A stretch of DNA of 64,000 nt from Corynebacterium timonense. GTDB taxonomy: Bacteria; Actinomycetota; Actinomycetes; Mycobacteriales; Mycobacteriaceae. The notes beneath the pieces were generated by a model. That model searched no databases, was not told where the DNA came from, and worked only from the letters and a program-made list of their open reading frames with translations. Location of the stretch: positions 1,178,001 to 1,242,000 of the forward strand of contig NZ_LT629765.1 in assembly GCF_900105305.1 (NCBI RefSeq), in the 5' to 3' direction. The position numbers and the translations under genes were made by a program. Of this stretch, positions 1 to 8,634 are shown in pieces. Numbering within the stretch: position 1 is the stretch's first letter; the number at the start of each line of letters is the position of its first letter.

Positions 1-2127
1 TACCGTGGGCCGGAAGCCGTCCGGGTCGCGGCGCATGAAGTCCAGGGTGTAGCCGACGAGTTCGCCGCCCTCGTAGACGGGCAACCAACTTGTCACCCCG
101 TGCACGCGCGTGTCGTCTCCCACGGCCAGGAGTAGCTTCGTCCCCTCAACCTGCAGCTCGTCGAGGCTGCCGAGGGTAAAGCCCATCTCGGGCAGCGCTT
201 TTTCCGCCATCCACTGCTCGGACAGCGCCGCAATCTTCTCCCGGGTTTCAACATCGAGCTCCGACCAGTCCGTCCACACCGCGCGTATCCCATCCTTGGC
301 GGCGCGGTTGCGCGCGGTGCGGATGTTCTGGAACTTCTTTCCCTTGAACTCCAAGTTGTCGGTGGACATGAGCGCCTCTTCGGCGACGCGCACCGTACGA
401 AAACCGGGCCGGGCGAAATCCTCAGGCACCGAGTACCACGCCACGCGCCACCCCTGCTCGGCCGCGTAGTCCTCGAAGGCCGCGGCGACCGCGTCGCGGC
501 TGGCGCCGTTGGTGTACACGGGAGCGCCGAGAGTCACCGCGACGCCGCGCGCCACTCGGTAGGCGACGTAACCCTCGTAGCCCTCGCCACTGCCGTCGCT
601 GCCGTCGCTGCCGTCGCTTCCGTGGAAGAAGTACCTGGTGCCGTTCCACAGTCCCATCCAGGCCAAGTGGTCGCCCGTGCCGCGGGTGAGGATGCCGCGG
701 GCGCGTTCCCTCTCCGTTGCCCGCGTCGCCGACGGCACGGAGACCAGCGCGCGGTGGACGCCAACAATGAGCGCGGCCCAGAACGCAATTCCCACCCACT
801 CGTACAGGATCCACGATGCGGCGCTGAGCGGGACGACAGCATGGGGGAACAAGTGGGCCACAACGGGCGGGAGGAACCGGAGCGGCGTCTCTGCCAGGGC
901 GGCGCCGAACGAGGGCGGCTGAACGAAACCCGGGTCGAGCAGAGCCCCGACCACCCACACCAGAGCGCACACCGCGAGCGCGGCCGCTGCCGGGCCGACG
1001 GCGAGGGCCGACTGCGAGCGAACCCGGAAGCGCGACCTCGTCGCCGCAAGCACGCACACCACGGCCAACCAGGGCACAAGCACGACAACGACGGTGAACA
1101 CCACAAGCGGCGCCGCGGCGTCGACTCCGGCACCGCCGACACCGGCACTTACACCGGCACCGACACGGCCGATCTGCGCGACAATCACGGCGCACGCCAC
1201 CAACGCGCCCGTCATCGCTAGCACCCACGCCAGCCGTCGGCCGCGGGCCAGGCCGCGAGCCACGACGAGCGAGAAGAGTAGCGGGGCGATGTTGAGAAGG
1301 AACGGGCCAAGGCCGCTTTGCCGGTTGACCATCAGCGCTTCTAAGCACGCGTGAGATGTCGCGTTGGCACACCGGACGGCGACCTCCTCTGCCGCCACGG
1401 CCGGCTCCCACATCAGCATGCTGGACTGCGCAAAGGGCCCGTGGGCGGCGGGGTTGAGCGCTGTCAACGCGGGCCCGAACGCGACAACCGCGAACAGGAC
1501 AGCCACCAGCACGCGCGACTCGCGGAGGGAGACCCGAAGCGGAGCCAGCGTGCGTAAGCCGCCGTGCACCATGATGCCGGCGGCGCAGCCGAGCAGGACC
1601 GCCGACAGGGATACCACGGAGGTCAACGAGCCGTCGTACAGCACGAGCGTGCCCGTCAACGCGAACAGGACCAGCCGTAACCGACGGCGCCACAGCACCC
1701 CGAGCTCGGCTGTGGCGTAGGCAAGCGACCCGACGATCCATGCCATGGGCGACGCGTATGTCGCGGTGGCAGCGTCTGCGCCCCACGGGTTGAGGCCCCC
1801 GGCCTCGACCACGCTCGCTGCGACGGCCCCGACAGGAACGGCGACAGCGTGGACGGCCAGCGCCACGACGACAAACACGCGCGTGCCGAGGATCACCTCG
1901 CCGGGCACCGCGAATAGGAGCAGGGCACACGTGGCATAGAGCATCCCCGCGAGGTGCCAACTGGTGAGGCCGGAGGTGAGGACAGACGCGGCGTTTCCCC
2001 CTCCCCCACGGCTGTAGCCCGCAACGCGGAGAGCGTCGGCACCGAGCAACGCGTAGGCCCCCCACATCACGACCAGCATGACGAGGCTCGCGGGCACCCT
2101 CGTCGCGATCGACCTCACGGTGTTCAT
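1..2127 (-). CDS. mprF: MprF-type aminoacyl-phosphatidylglycerol synthase, C-terminus off window
   Basis: The frame is open from an ATG at 2127 to the window edge: 709 codons with no stop. The first ~450 residues are a run of hydrophobic segments typical of an integral membrane protein. A cytoplasmic GNAT-like DUF2156 domain follows, with the family signatures FKGKKFQNIRTARNRA and PEMGFTLG. Proteins of this family move an amino acid from aminoacyl-tRNA to phosphatidylglycerol in the membrane, lowering surface charge. In corynebacteria alanine is the reported donor, but the sequence alone does not settle lysine versus alanine. The ATG overlaps the stop of the upstream esterase gene (ATGA), so the two are probably translationally coupled. 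A Gly-Ser-Asp repeat sits inside the synthase domain (see 591-617). Confidence 0.85.
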   Translation of the reverse strand, partial: MNTVRSIATRVPASLVMLVVMWGAYALLGADALRVAGYSRGGGGNAASVLTSGLTSWHLAGMLYATCALLLFAVPGEVILGTRVFVVVALAVHAVAVPVGAVAASVVEAGGLNPWGADAATATYASPMAWIVGSLAYATAELGVLWRRRLRLVLFALTGTLVLYDGSLTSVVSLSAVLLGCAAGIMVHGGLRTLAPLRVSLRESRVLVAVLFAVVAFGPALTALNPAAHGPFAQSSMLMWEPAVAAEEVAVRCANATSHACLEALMVNRQSGLGPFLLNIAPLLFSLVVARGLARGRRLAWVLAMTGALVACAVIVAQIGRVGAGVSAGVGGAGVDAAAPLVVFTVVVVLVPWLAVVCVLAATRSRFRVRSQSALAVGPAAAALAVCALVWVVGALLDPGFVQPPSFGAALAETPLRFLPPVVAHLFPHAVVPLSAASWILYEWVGIAFWAALIVGVHRALVSVPSATRATERERARGILTRGTGDHLAWMGLWNGTRYFFHGSDGSDGSDGSGEGYEGYVAYRVARGVAVTLGAPVYTNGASRDAVAAAFEDYAAEQGWRVAWYSVPEDFARPGFRTVRVAEEALMSTDNLEFKGKKFQNIRTARNRAAKDGIRAVWTDWSELDVETREKIAALSEQWMAEKALPEMGFTLGSLDELQVEGTKLLLAVGDDTRVHGVTSWLPVYEGGELVGYTLDFMRRDPDGFRPTV
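591..617 (-). repeat. Three tandem 9-bp units encoding Gly-Ser-Asp repeats
   Basis: TGCCGTCGC is repeated three times head to tail on the + strand. On the coding (minus) strand this gives HGSDGSDGSDGSGEG inside the catalytic domain of the aminoacyl-PG synthase. Unit-length changes stay in frame, so it could vary in length between strains as a surface loop. Confidence 0.8.
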
Positions 2128-3341
2128 TGGATCCCTCCACGTGCGGCAACAAAATCGAGGCTATCGCGCAGCGCCACGCGCCACACGTGGTAGCTGTGGC
2201 TGCCAGGGACAGTGTCGTATGTCGAGTCGATGTCGGCCGCCTGAGCGAGATCATTGAGGTGCGGCAGGGCTGCGGTGGACATGTGGTCATCCGCCCCGGA
2301 GACAAAGCGGCCGGCGATCCCCGCGTACGTCTGGCCCCCGTGCGCACGGGCGAGCATGTCGGCTGCGTTGACCTGTGTGAAAGCGTCCTCGTCCCCGCCG
2401 TAGAACTGCTGAACCGTCTTCTCCCTGCTGCCCACGTTCGGCTCCGCCTCGCCGGAGAAATCGAGGAAGGTGCGGTACACGTCGGGCCGGTTCGTGATCG
2501 CCTGCATCGCGCACGTCCCGCCGTAGCTCAACCCCCCGACCGTCCACGCAGCTGGGTCGTCGGAGACGCGAAAGTTTTCGCGCACGAGGGTGGGGATCTC
2601 GTCTGTGACGTAGCTCAGTACTTGCAGATCCGGTCCGTCGGCGCACGCCGGGTTGCCTGTCTCGGAGCCGGTGGCGTCGACGCTGATCATCACAGGCGAG
2701 GCGCCGTTGTGGCTGGCCTGGAAGGCATCCAGGGAGTCGGCGGCTTCGCCTTTGGTAAACCAGTCCATCGGCGAACCCGGACTACCCGCCATCATCACCA
2801 TGACGGGAAGATTCGGGGTGGACCAGTAGGCCGGCGGGACGTAGGCCACGGCGTCGCGCATCGGCCCCGCAGGAATGGTGACAAGCGCGCCGACCTCTCG
2901 GCCGTGGTCTGTCGGCGGCTTCTTCAAAGCCCTGAACTGGTCCAGCGTCACGCTTGCGGCGACGGGGACGGGATAGAACGACCCAACGGCTGGGTACTCC
3001 TGGTACGTCAGGTTGGACACGAGGTACGCGTTCGCCACCGCCACCACAGCGACCGGGGCGAGCATGGCCCGGCGTCCGTGTTGCAGGAGCGCACTGACCA
3101 CAACGAAGATCGCGGCGGCGCCGGCCGCGTAGATTACCCACGGCACGGCGTCGGGGAACGGTTTCGGCCAGACCTGCAAGGCAAAGACGACGGCGGCGAG
3201 AATCGCCAGCGCGATGAGCGCCGAGAGCCGGGTGCGGCGGTTGGCCCCCGCTAGCGCGACAAGCGTCGTCACAATCGCGATGGCGAAAATGGCGATGTGT
3301 GCGCCCGGCGACACCAAAGAAACGGCACGGATAGATTCCAC
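2124..3341 (-). CDS. Membrane-anchored alpha/beta-hydrolase esterase (partner of aminoacyl-PG synthase)
   Basis: 405 aa starting at a GTG. The N-terminal ~120 residues hold about four membrane segments; the rest is an esterase-D / mycolyltransferase-like alpha/beta hydrolase. The nucleophile elbow is GGLSYGGTCA, an acidic candidate lies in DFSGEAE, and the catalytic His is in GSHSYHVW near the C-terminus. Its stop overlaps the start of the MprF-type synthase by four bases (ATGA), so both belong to one operon. Known aminoacyl-PG hydrolases often sit beside the synthase, so a role in removing the aminoacyl group on the outer membrane face is a reasonable inference. Antigen-85-like activity on mycolates is the alternative. 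Confidence 0.75.
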   Translation of the reverse strand: MESIRAVSLVSPGAHIAIFAIAIVTTLVALAGANRRTRLSALIALAILAAVVFALQVWPKPFPDAVPWVIYAAGAAAIFVVVSALLQHGRRAMLAPVAVVAVANAYLVSNLTYQEYPAVGSFYPVPVAASVTLDQFRALKKPPTDHGREVGALVTIPAGPMRDAVAYVPPAYWSTPNLPVMVMMAGSPGSPMDWFTKGEAADSLDAFQASHNGASPVMISVDATGSETGNPACADGPDLQVLSYVTDEIPTLVRENFRVSDDPAAWTVGGLSYGGTCAMQAITNRPDVYRTFLDFSGEAEPNVGSREKTVQQFYGGDEDAFTQVNAADMLARAHGGQTYAGIAGRFVSGADDHMSTAALPHLNDLAQAADIDSTYDTVPGSHSYHVWRVALRDSLDFVAARGGIQ

Positions 3342-3360
3342 GGAAGTAACCTAATCCTCC

Positions 3361-3990
3361 GTGTCCGTGCTTTCCTACCTCCCGCCGTTATTTCCCGACC
3401 CCTCCACAGTGACTTCCCAGTCCCGCGGGCGCGTCGTCGTGGCCGTCCACGGAACGCTGTCCGAGCCAGCAGCATTCCGCTCGTTGGCGCGCGCTCTGGC
3501 CGCCCGCGGGGTGGACATGCGCGCACCCGCTCACGGACGGAGGGCAACGGCGCCTCTCGACGTCTCTGCTCGCGACGTCGCCCGCGCCATTACCTCCCTC
3601 CCAGGCGGGGTTGACCGCGTCGACGTCGTGGGCCACTCCAGCGGCGCCCTCGTGGCGCTGCGGGCGCTGAGGTGCGATCCCGCCGCCGCGCGCCGGGTAG
3701 ACCGCCTCGTCGGCCTCGGCGCGGCGTGGCGCGGCACGGATCACCGCAGCTGGTACCGCCCGGACTGGCTGGTGCGCCGCCTCGCCGGAGATTCCTTCGT
3801 CGAGCTCGAGGACGTGGGCGAGCCTGTCATCCCCGCCGGGGTCCGCGTGACGTCGATCGTCTCCGATGCAGATACCGTCGTCCCCGGCGCGTCCGCCCGG
3901 CTTGGCAGCGTCATTGAGGTGTCGGGAGTCGCGCACGCGGCGCTTCCTCGCCTCACCGAGACCGTTCTGTCGGCCCTTGACATTGCGTGA
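3361..3990 (+). CDS. Small alpha/beta-hydrolase (lipase-like)
   Basis: 209 aa from GTG 3361, divergent from the esterase gene. VVVAVHGTLSEPAAF is an oxyanion-hole HG motif, VVGHSSGALVALRAL contains the GHSSG nucleophile elbow, and a late SDADTVVP plus GVAHAALP supply the Asp and His of the triad. No signal peptide is obvious, so it is probably cytoplasmic. The substrate cannot be inferred. Its 3' end converges on the GH25 gene with only 11 bp between the stops. Confidence 0.75.
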   Translation: MSVLSYLPPLFPDPSTVTSQSRGRVVVAVHGTLSEPAAFRSLARALAARGVDMRAPAHGRRATAPLDVSARDVARAITSLPGGVDRVDVVGHSSGALVALRALRCDPAAARRVDRLVGLGAAWRGTDHRSWYRPDWLVRRLAGDSFVELEDVGEPVIPAGVRVTSIVSDADTVVPGASARLGSVIEVSGVAHAALPRLTETVLSALDIA

Positions 3991-4001
3991 GGGCGGGGTG
4001 C

Positions 4002-5042
4002 TTACTTCAGGGCGTTGTCGAGAAGGATGAGCAGGTCGCCCACCGAGTAGTCCCCGACCATCATGGTGCGCAGGTCGTCGACCGGGAGCTGGCCGTTGTT
4101 GACCAGGTCGAGCACGGCGCCGGCAATGTTACTGGCGTCGACGTTGTCGAAGCCGAAGGTGCGCGCCGCCTCCGCGATGTGGGGAACAGCAAGAATACCG
4201 GTCGCCAGCCCGAGGATCGCCACGACGAGCGCGGTCGAGTTCTGCTCCAACACCGCGAGCTCACCCTGCTCCGGGGCCTGGATCGCCTCGAGCAGGCCGC
4301 CGCCGGCCGTGAGGTCGCCGCCCACAAAGCGGTTGAAGGCGCCGCTATCCCCGTTGAACACGTTCTGGTCCACCGGCGTGGACACGCCCGCGACGCGCCC
4401 GTTGTCGGAGCGCTGCCAGATGGAGACCTTGTCCCAGCCGCCGACCGGGCGCGGCGCCTGGTTTTGGTAGGCCGCCAGCCACAGCGGATAATCCGTGAAC
4501 GCGTTGGTGTTGTCCATGCGCTCGTACCAGAAGTAGCGGTAGGTGTAGATCATCGGCTTCGTGCCGGTAGCGCGCTCAAGCTCGGTGAGGAAGGCCTGAG
4601 TCCACACTGCGAGCGCGGCAGGGTTGCGCCCCTCGTCAACCTCGAGGTCGAGCACCGGGGGAAGGTCGAGCTCCGGGCCTGCGTTGATGACGCTGGCGAA
4701 GTACTCCGCCTGCGCCTTCGGATCGCCAGCGGGTCGGGCGTAGTGGTAGGCGCCGACGGCGAGGCCCGCCTCCTTCGCGGCGGCGGCGTCCTCGTCGTAA
4801 AAGACGTTCTTCCAACCGTCGCCCTCGGAGGCTTTGATGAAGGCGAAGCTCTGGCCCCCGGGCCCGGCGACGCTCCGCCACTCAATCGGGTGGCCGCCGG
4901 GTCGTTGGTGGCCGGCGACGTCGACTCCTTGGACAAGGCCGGGAATGTCGAGGGCGCGGGCCGGGGCTGCGGCGAGGCCAAGCGCCGTGGCGAGGGCGAC
5001 AAGGCAGGCGGTGAGGGGACGGAGGCTCCGAGACACGTGCAT
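4002..5042 (-). CDS. Secreted GH25 muramidase (lysozyme-like)
   Basis: 346 aa from ATG 5042. An upstream in-frame ATG at 5072 would put ten charged residues before the signal peptide and is less likely. A Sec signal peptide ends near APARA-LD. Residues ~35-235 are a GH25 domain: QGVDVAGHQ, AFIKASEG, YHYARP and the catalytic pair in PPVLDLEVDEG, ending with KVSIWQRSDNG and VDQNVFNG. GH25 enzymes cleave the MurNAc-GlcNAc bond of peptidoglycan. The C-terminal ~100 residues contain a hydrophobic segment (ALVVAILGLATGILAVP) and match no domain I recognise; they may be a surface-retention region. Confidence 0.85.
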   Translation of the reverse strand: MHVSRSLRPLTACLVALATALGLAAAPARALDIPGLVQGVDVAGHQRPGGHPIEWRSVAGPGGQSFAFIKASEGDGWKNVFYDEDAAAAKEAGLAVGAYHYARPAGDPKAQAEYFASVINAGPELDLPPVLDLEVDEGRNPAALAVWTQAFLTELERATGTKPMIYTYRYFWYERMDNTNAFTDYPLWLAAYQNQAPRPVGGWDKVSIWQRSDNGRVAGVSTPVDQNVFNGDSGAFNRFVGGDLTAGGGLLEAIQAPEQGELAVLEQNSTALVVAILGLATGILAVPHIAEAARTFGFDNVDASNIAGAVLDLVNNGQLPVDDLRTMMVGDYSVGDLLILLDNALK

Positions 5043-5106
5043 GCTCAGCACCCTACTGCATTTTCGTCCCATCTTTCACACGCGACACACCTGCACCACG
5101 GTCCCC

Positions 5107-6306
5107 TTAGGGCCACAACAATGCCCCCGCGGCCCGAGCCCGCTTCACGACGTCCGCAATCACCCCCACGACCACGTCAACGTCTTCCTCGGTGGTCGTG
5201 CGACCCAGCGTCAAACGCAGCGCCCCCGCGGCGTCGCGCGGGGCGACCCCCATAGCTTCGAGAACGTGGCTGGACCTGTTAACTCCGGCGGCGCAGGCGG
5301 AGCCAAGGGAGGCTTCGACCCCGTTGGCGTCGAGAAGCATGAGCAGCGAGTCCCCGTTCGCCCCGGAAAAAAGCACGTGGACGTGGCCGGGCAGCGTGGG
5401 AGCGGTGGTGGTCAGCTGCGCGTCTGGTACCTCCCGGAAAATCCCGCTCACCAGCCTGTCGCCGAGCGCGATGAGCCTGTCGTGCTCGCGTTCCATCTCC
5501 GCGATCGCCTCCCGCAGCGCCGCGGCCGTTGCCGCTGCTGAGGCGACGTCCACCGTCCCCGAGCGCAGCCCGCGCTCCTGCCCCCCGCCCGTGATTACGG
5601 GAAGCGGCGCCGGGGAGCGCCGTGCCAGGAGGATGCCCGTCCCGCGCGGCCCGCCGAACTTGTGCGCGCTGGCCGCCAGCGTCGTCGCGCCGAGCGCATG
5701 AAAATCGACGGGCACCTTTCCTACGGCCTGCACCGCGTCCACGTGCAGCGGCGTGCCCGCCTCCGCGGCCGCGCGGGCCACCTGCTCGACCGGCTGGATC
5801 ACGCCGGTCTCGTTGTTGACCCACATCACGGTCGCCAGCGCCGCTGGGGCGGCAAGCGCCGCGAGGCCCTCAACCGTGCCGGCGCGGCCGACGGGCAACC
5901 ATTCCACCTCGGCGCCCTCGTGAGCTGCAAGCGCCTTCACCGTCTCAAGCACGGCCGAGTGCTCGATCGGGCTCGCCACGATGCGGTTGTTCGGCGAGGC
6001 GTGGTAGAGGCCGCGGACCGCGATATTGTCGGCCTCCGTGCCGGATCCGGTGAAAATCACCTCAGCCGGATCCGCCCCGAGGAGCTCGGCGATCTCCTCT
6101 CGGGCGTCGGCAAGCGCGGCCGCCGCCTGGCGCCCCGACCTGTACTGCCCGCCCGGGTTGAGCAGTGCCGCGTGACGCGCCCACTCCTCGACCGCGCTCT
6201 GGCGGATCGGTGTCGTGGCGGCGTGGTCGAAGTACGCCGCGGCCGAACGTGGCGCGGCAGCCGAACCCTTCTCGGCGACATCGCGCGCAGCAACTTCTGC
6301 CCTCAT
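5107..6306 (-). CDS. Cysteine desulfurase (NifS/IscS family)
   Basis: 399 aa from ATG 6306; an in-frame ATG at 6408 would add a 34-residue N-terminus that does not look like the family. Visible signatures: YFDHAATTPIR at the N-terminus, FTGSGTEADN, HVDAVQAVGK, the PLP lysine in SAHKFGGPRG, GLRSGTVDV, and the persulfide-forming cysteine in SLGSACAAG. The enzyme is PLP-dependent and releases sulfur from cysteine for Fe-S clusters or tRNA thiolation. It stands alone rather than in a suf operon, so it is more likely a NifS-like housekeeping copy. The long hydrophilic insertions of SufS are absent. Confidence 0.88.
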   Translation of the reverse strand: MRAEVAARDVAEKGSAAAPRSAAAYFDHAATTPIRQSAVEEWARHAALLNPGGQYRSGRQAAAALADAREEIAELLGADPAEVIFTGSGTEADNIAVRGLYHASPNNRIVASPIEHSAVLETVKALAAHEGAEVEWLPVGRAGTVEGLAALAAPAALATVMWVNNETGVIQPVEQVARAAAEAGTPLHVDAVQAVGKVPVDFHALGATTLAASAHKFGGPRGTGILLARRSPAPLPVITGGGQERGLRSGTVDVASAAATAAALREAIAEMEREHDRLIALGDRLVSGIFREVPDAQLTTTAPTLPGHVHVLFSGANGDSLLMLLDANGVEASLGSACAAGVNRSSHVLEAMGVAPRDAAGALRLTLGRTTTEEDVDVVVGVIADVVKRARAAGALLWP

Positions 6307-6610
6307 TCCGCACCCCCCGCAAACTCCCGGGTGATGGGCGTGGCCCACGTACAGACGGTCCTTTCCTGCACAGCGCGTTCCTTCTTTCGCAACTTCGATG
6401 ACAAGCATGTACGGCTTTCACGTAACCGTACGCACCGCTGTTGTGCGCGCCGACAATACTATTCAGGATTCATTCACGCCGAATACGAACTCCTTGCACC
6501 GGAGGGCGACGCGAAACAGCGCCGGACACCGGCCAGCCGCGCCGCTCGCCAGTGCCCGTTCCTGTCCCCGCCCCCACACGACGCCACCCCATCACGCGGC
6601 CCGCTCGGGC
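6307..6610 (-). promoter_or_regulatory. Upstream region of the cysteine desulfurase gene with inverted repeat 6409-6431
   Basis: This 304-bp gap has no convincing gene. It holds a perfect 6-bp inverted repeat, GTACGG-n11-CCGTAC (6409-6431), 100 bp upstream of the chosen start and just before an in-frame alternative ATG. The stretch next to it (6440-6490) is AT-richer than the surroundings (GAATAGTATTG on the minus strand) and could carry the promoter. No regulator can be named. Confidence 0.35.
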
Positions 6611-7774
6611 TCAGGCGCCAGGACGCTCTCGCGGCCCACAGATGTGGGCAACCGCCGTCTCTCCCACGCGGGCAATGACGACCCCCATCTGCCGCGATCC
6701 TTTCAACCGGAGTTTCCCCCTCAACCGGTCCGGGTCCACGTCGACACCGCGCACGAGGATCTCGACGGATCCAGCGTCGTACGACTGCAACGCGGCCTTG
6801 AGTTTGCGCAGCGGCACATCCTCGAGGAAGGCAAACCCGCTGTAATTGGCCGGAATGCGGTCCCCAGTAAGGAAGGCAATGTAGGGGTCGAGCATCCACA
6901 GCCCGTGCCGCGCGGCCCACGCGCGGACCAGCCCGGCCCGCACGACCGCACCGTCAGGTTCCACGATGTACGTCCCGGGGCGGCCGACGGGAACCTCGTC
7001 TGGGTCCGCGGAGGTCACCGCCTCCAGAAAGCCGTCGCTACGCGCAACGACGGCCTCTCGGCTCAGCCCCTCGGAAAGGTCGGGGGTGTACAAGCACGCT
7101 TCTTTGACCCCACCGTCGACCGAGACCACGCTGACTAGGCCCTCCCACTCGGAGTAGTCGATGCCGGGCGCGCATTTCACCGCCATCGGCGCCCCCTGGT
7201 GGGTATGCACAAGCCGGGGAAGGGGCGGACGGAGTTTGGCGGGATCGGTGATCCGGCGTCCGTTGACACGGCGGGCCGGGTCGGCCACGATGACGGTCCC
7301 CGGGGCGCGCACCACCGGCTCGAGCGCATCCGCCCGCACCAGCCAGGCTTTATCCCCCAGGTTGTAGCGCGCCATGAGCAGCCGCGCGTGGTCCAGATCC
7401 GAGCCGAGCCAGCGCACTTGGTCGTAGGCGTGGGCCTCGGTGCCGACGGAACAGGTGACATCGCACACCAGGCGCGGGGAGGCCGCCTGCACCCGCCGCG
7501 CCCTCACGCGGGCGACGAGCGTCGGGGTGGCTTGCTGGGCGGCGTCGATATCGGCGAGCCAGCCAGGTGGTAGCTTTCCTTCACTCAGCCGCCGGGCGTA
7601 GATCGCCTCCATCGCGGCTCGGGCGTAGCCGCCGAAGTGCGCATCCAATAGCTTTCTGTCCGCGAACACGGTGGCTGAGGTGAGCGCCACCTGCGGGGCA
7701 ACCTCGTCGATCTCGGCGGCGTGGGCAGTGAGGAAACGAACCTCGTCCGGGCTAAAGCTCAAAAGGGCGTCCAA
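6611..7774 (-). CDS. THUMP-like-domain class I SAM methyltransferase
   Basis: About 387 aa. The frame continues upstream of 7774, but that part lies inside the NUDIX gene and is not protein-like. The start must be near the NUDIX stop: TTG at 7774 (or TTG 7762), giving a ~23-base overlap and translational coupling. The core holds a Rossmann-type motif, VCDVTCSVGTEA, then RWLGSDLDHARLLMARYNL and a motif IV-like VIVADPARR. The C-terminal ~120 residues fit the THUMP-like domain (ANYSGFAFLEDVPLRKLKAAL). The family is probably RNA-modifying; the target is unknown. Confidence 0.75.
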   Translation of the reverse strand: MDALLSFSPDEVRFLTAHAAEIDEVAPQVALTSATVFADRKLLDAHFGGYARAAMEAIYARRLSEGKLPPGWLADIDAAQQATPTLVARVRARRVQAASPRLVCDVTCSVGTEAHAYDQVRWLGSDLDHARLLMARYNLGDKAWLVRADALEPVVRAPGTVIVADPARRVNGRRITDPAKLRPPLPRLVHTHQGAPMAVKCAPGIDYSEWEGLVSVVSVDGGVKEACLYTPDLSEGLSREAVVARSDGFLEAVTSADPDEVPVGRPGTYIVEPDGAVVRAGLVRAWAARHGLWMLDPYIAFLTGDRIPANYSGFAFLEDVPLRKLKAALQSYDAGSVEILVRGVDVDPDRLRGKLRLKGSRQMGVVIARVGETAVAHICGPRERPGA

Positions 7775-8579
7775 TCCTGTCTTCGGGGCGGAGGGCGAAA
7801 AACTCCGCGTATCGGGGATTATCGTCCACCTCCGCCAGGTTCGGGGCCATGCTGGCCCCTCTGGAGGCGCGCCACAGCGACTCGGTGGAATCGTAGCGCG
7901 AGACGTCGATAAGCTGTGCCCAGGTCGCGTGGGCGAAGCGGACCAGCCCGGCGCGCCAGCCCTCGAGGAGAAGCTGCGGGGTGAACCAGTTGGCGTCGTC
8001 GGCCTCGCCCGTCGCACCGTCTGGCTCCTGCCCCGCCGGCAGGCGGGCGAGCCAGGTGAAGGTGTCGTACAAGGTGCCGCGGCCCGAGCGTCCGACCCAG
8101 CGGGCGAAGGGCGCCAACATATCGGCGGAGACGCTGAGGCCATTGTCGCGCAAAAAGTCGGTCAGCGACAGCGCGTGGGTTTCCAGCGCGAGGCGTTGCC
8201 CGTGGAAGGGGCGCGCGTCAGCGGGCAACTCGCCTTTGTCGTCCACGGCGAGCAGGGTGCCGGTCTCTTCGAACAACTCGCGAACCGCGGCGAACAAGAG
8301 CGCGTTGGCCGTCTCCGCGTCCACGCCGAGGCGCTGCCCAAGATCTGCCGCGGACTGGCCGTGCCACAGCTCGCCGGCGCGGTCGCGGGCCGGGAAGTCG
8401 CGGCTGTCTACGCCGCCGCCGGGAAAGACCGTCATACCCGGGTAATTTGGCAGTGTCAGCACGCGCTCGAAGACCCACACCTCCAGCCCCTCAGAGCCGT
8501 CGCGCGTCAGGATGACGGTGCTGGCTAGGCGGGCGCCGTTGATCCCGCGTATCGCGTTGTGCTCGCGCTCGAGGGCCAC
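7752..8579 (-). CDS. NUDIX hydrolase (NUDT7/NUDT19-like)
   Basis: 275 aa from GTG 8579 with an excellent AGGAGGTGA Shine-Dalgarno seven bases upstream. YPGMTVFPGGGVD precedes AAVRELFEETGTLL, the REUXEEXGU half of the Nudix box; the classical upstream Gly and Glu positions are not conserved, as in NUDT7/19-type proteins with an insertion in the box. Such enzymes cleave nucleoside diphosphate-linked molecules, often CoA esters or NDP-sugars. Its end overlaps the methyltransferase start, and the ABC ATPase gene lies 55 bp upstream, so the three probably form one transcription unit. Confidence 0.82.
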   Translation of the reverse strand: MALEREHNAIRGINGARLASTVILTRDGSEGLEVWVFERVLTLPNYPGMTVFPGGGVDSRDFPARDRAGELWHGQSAADLGQRLGVDAETANALLFAAVRELFEETGTLLAVDDKGELPADARPFHGQRLALETHALSLTDFLRDNGLSVSADMLAPFARWVGRSGRGTLYDTFTWLARLPAGQEPDGATGEADDANWFTPQLLLEGWRAGLVRFAHATWAQLIDVSRYDSTESLWRASRGASMAPNLAEVDDNPRYAEFFALRPEDRIGRPFEL

Positions 8580-8634
8580 GGACCGCTCACCTCCTTACTC
8601 GGCTACTCCGCCAATTGTGCCCGTTCGTGCCGCG

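Noticed and set aside
422..2347. 641-codon frame on the minus strand
   Set aside because: It is Arg/Ala-rich shadow sequence; the true frame is the membrane synthase running from ATG 2127 to the window edge.
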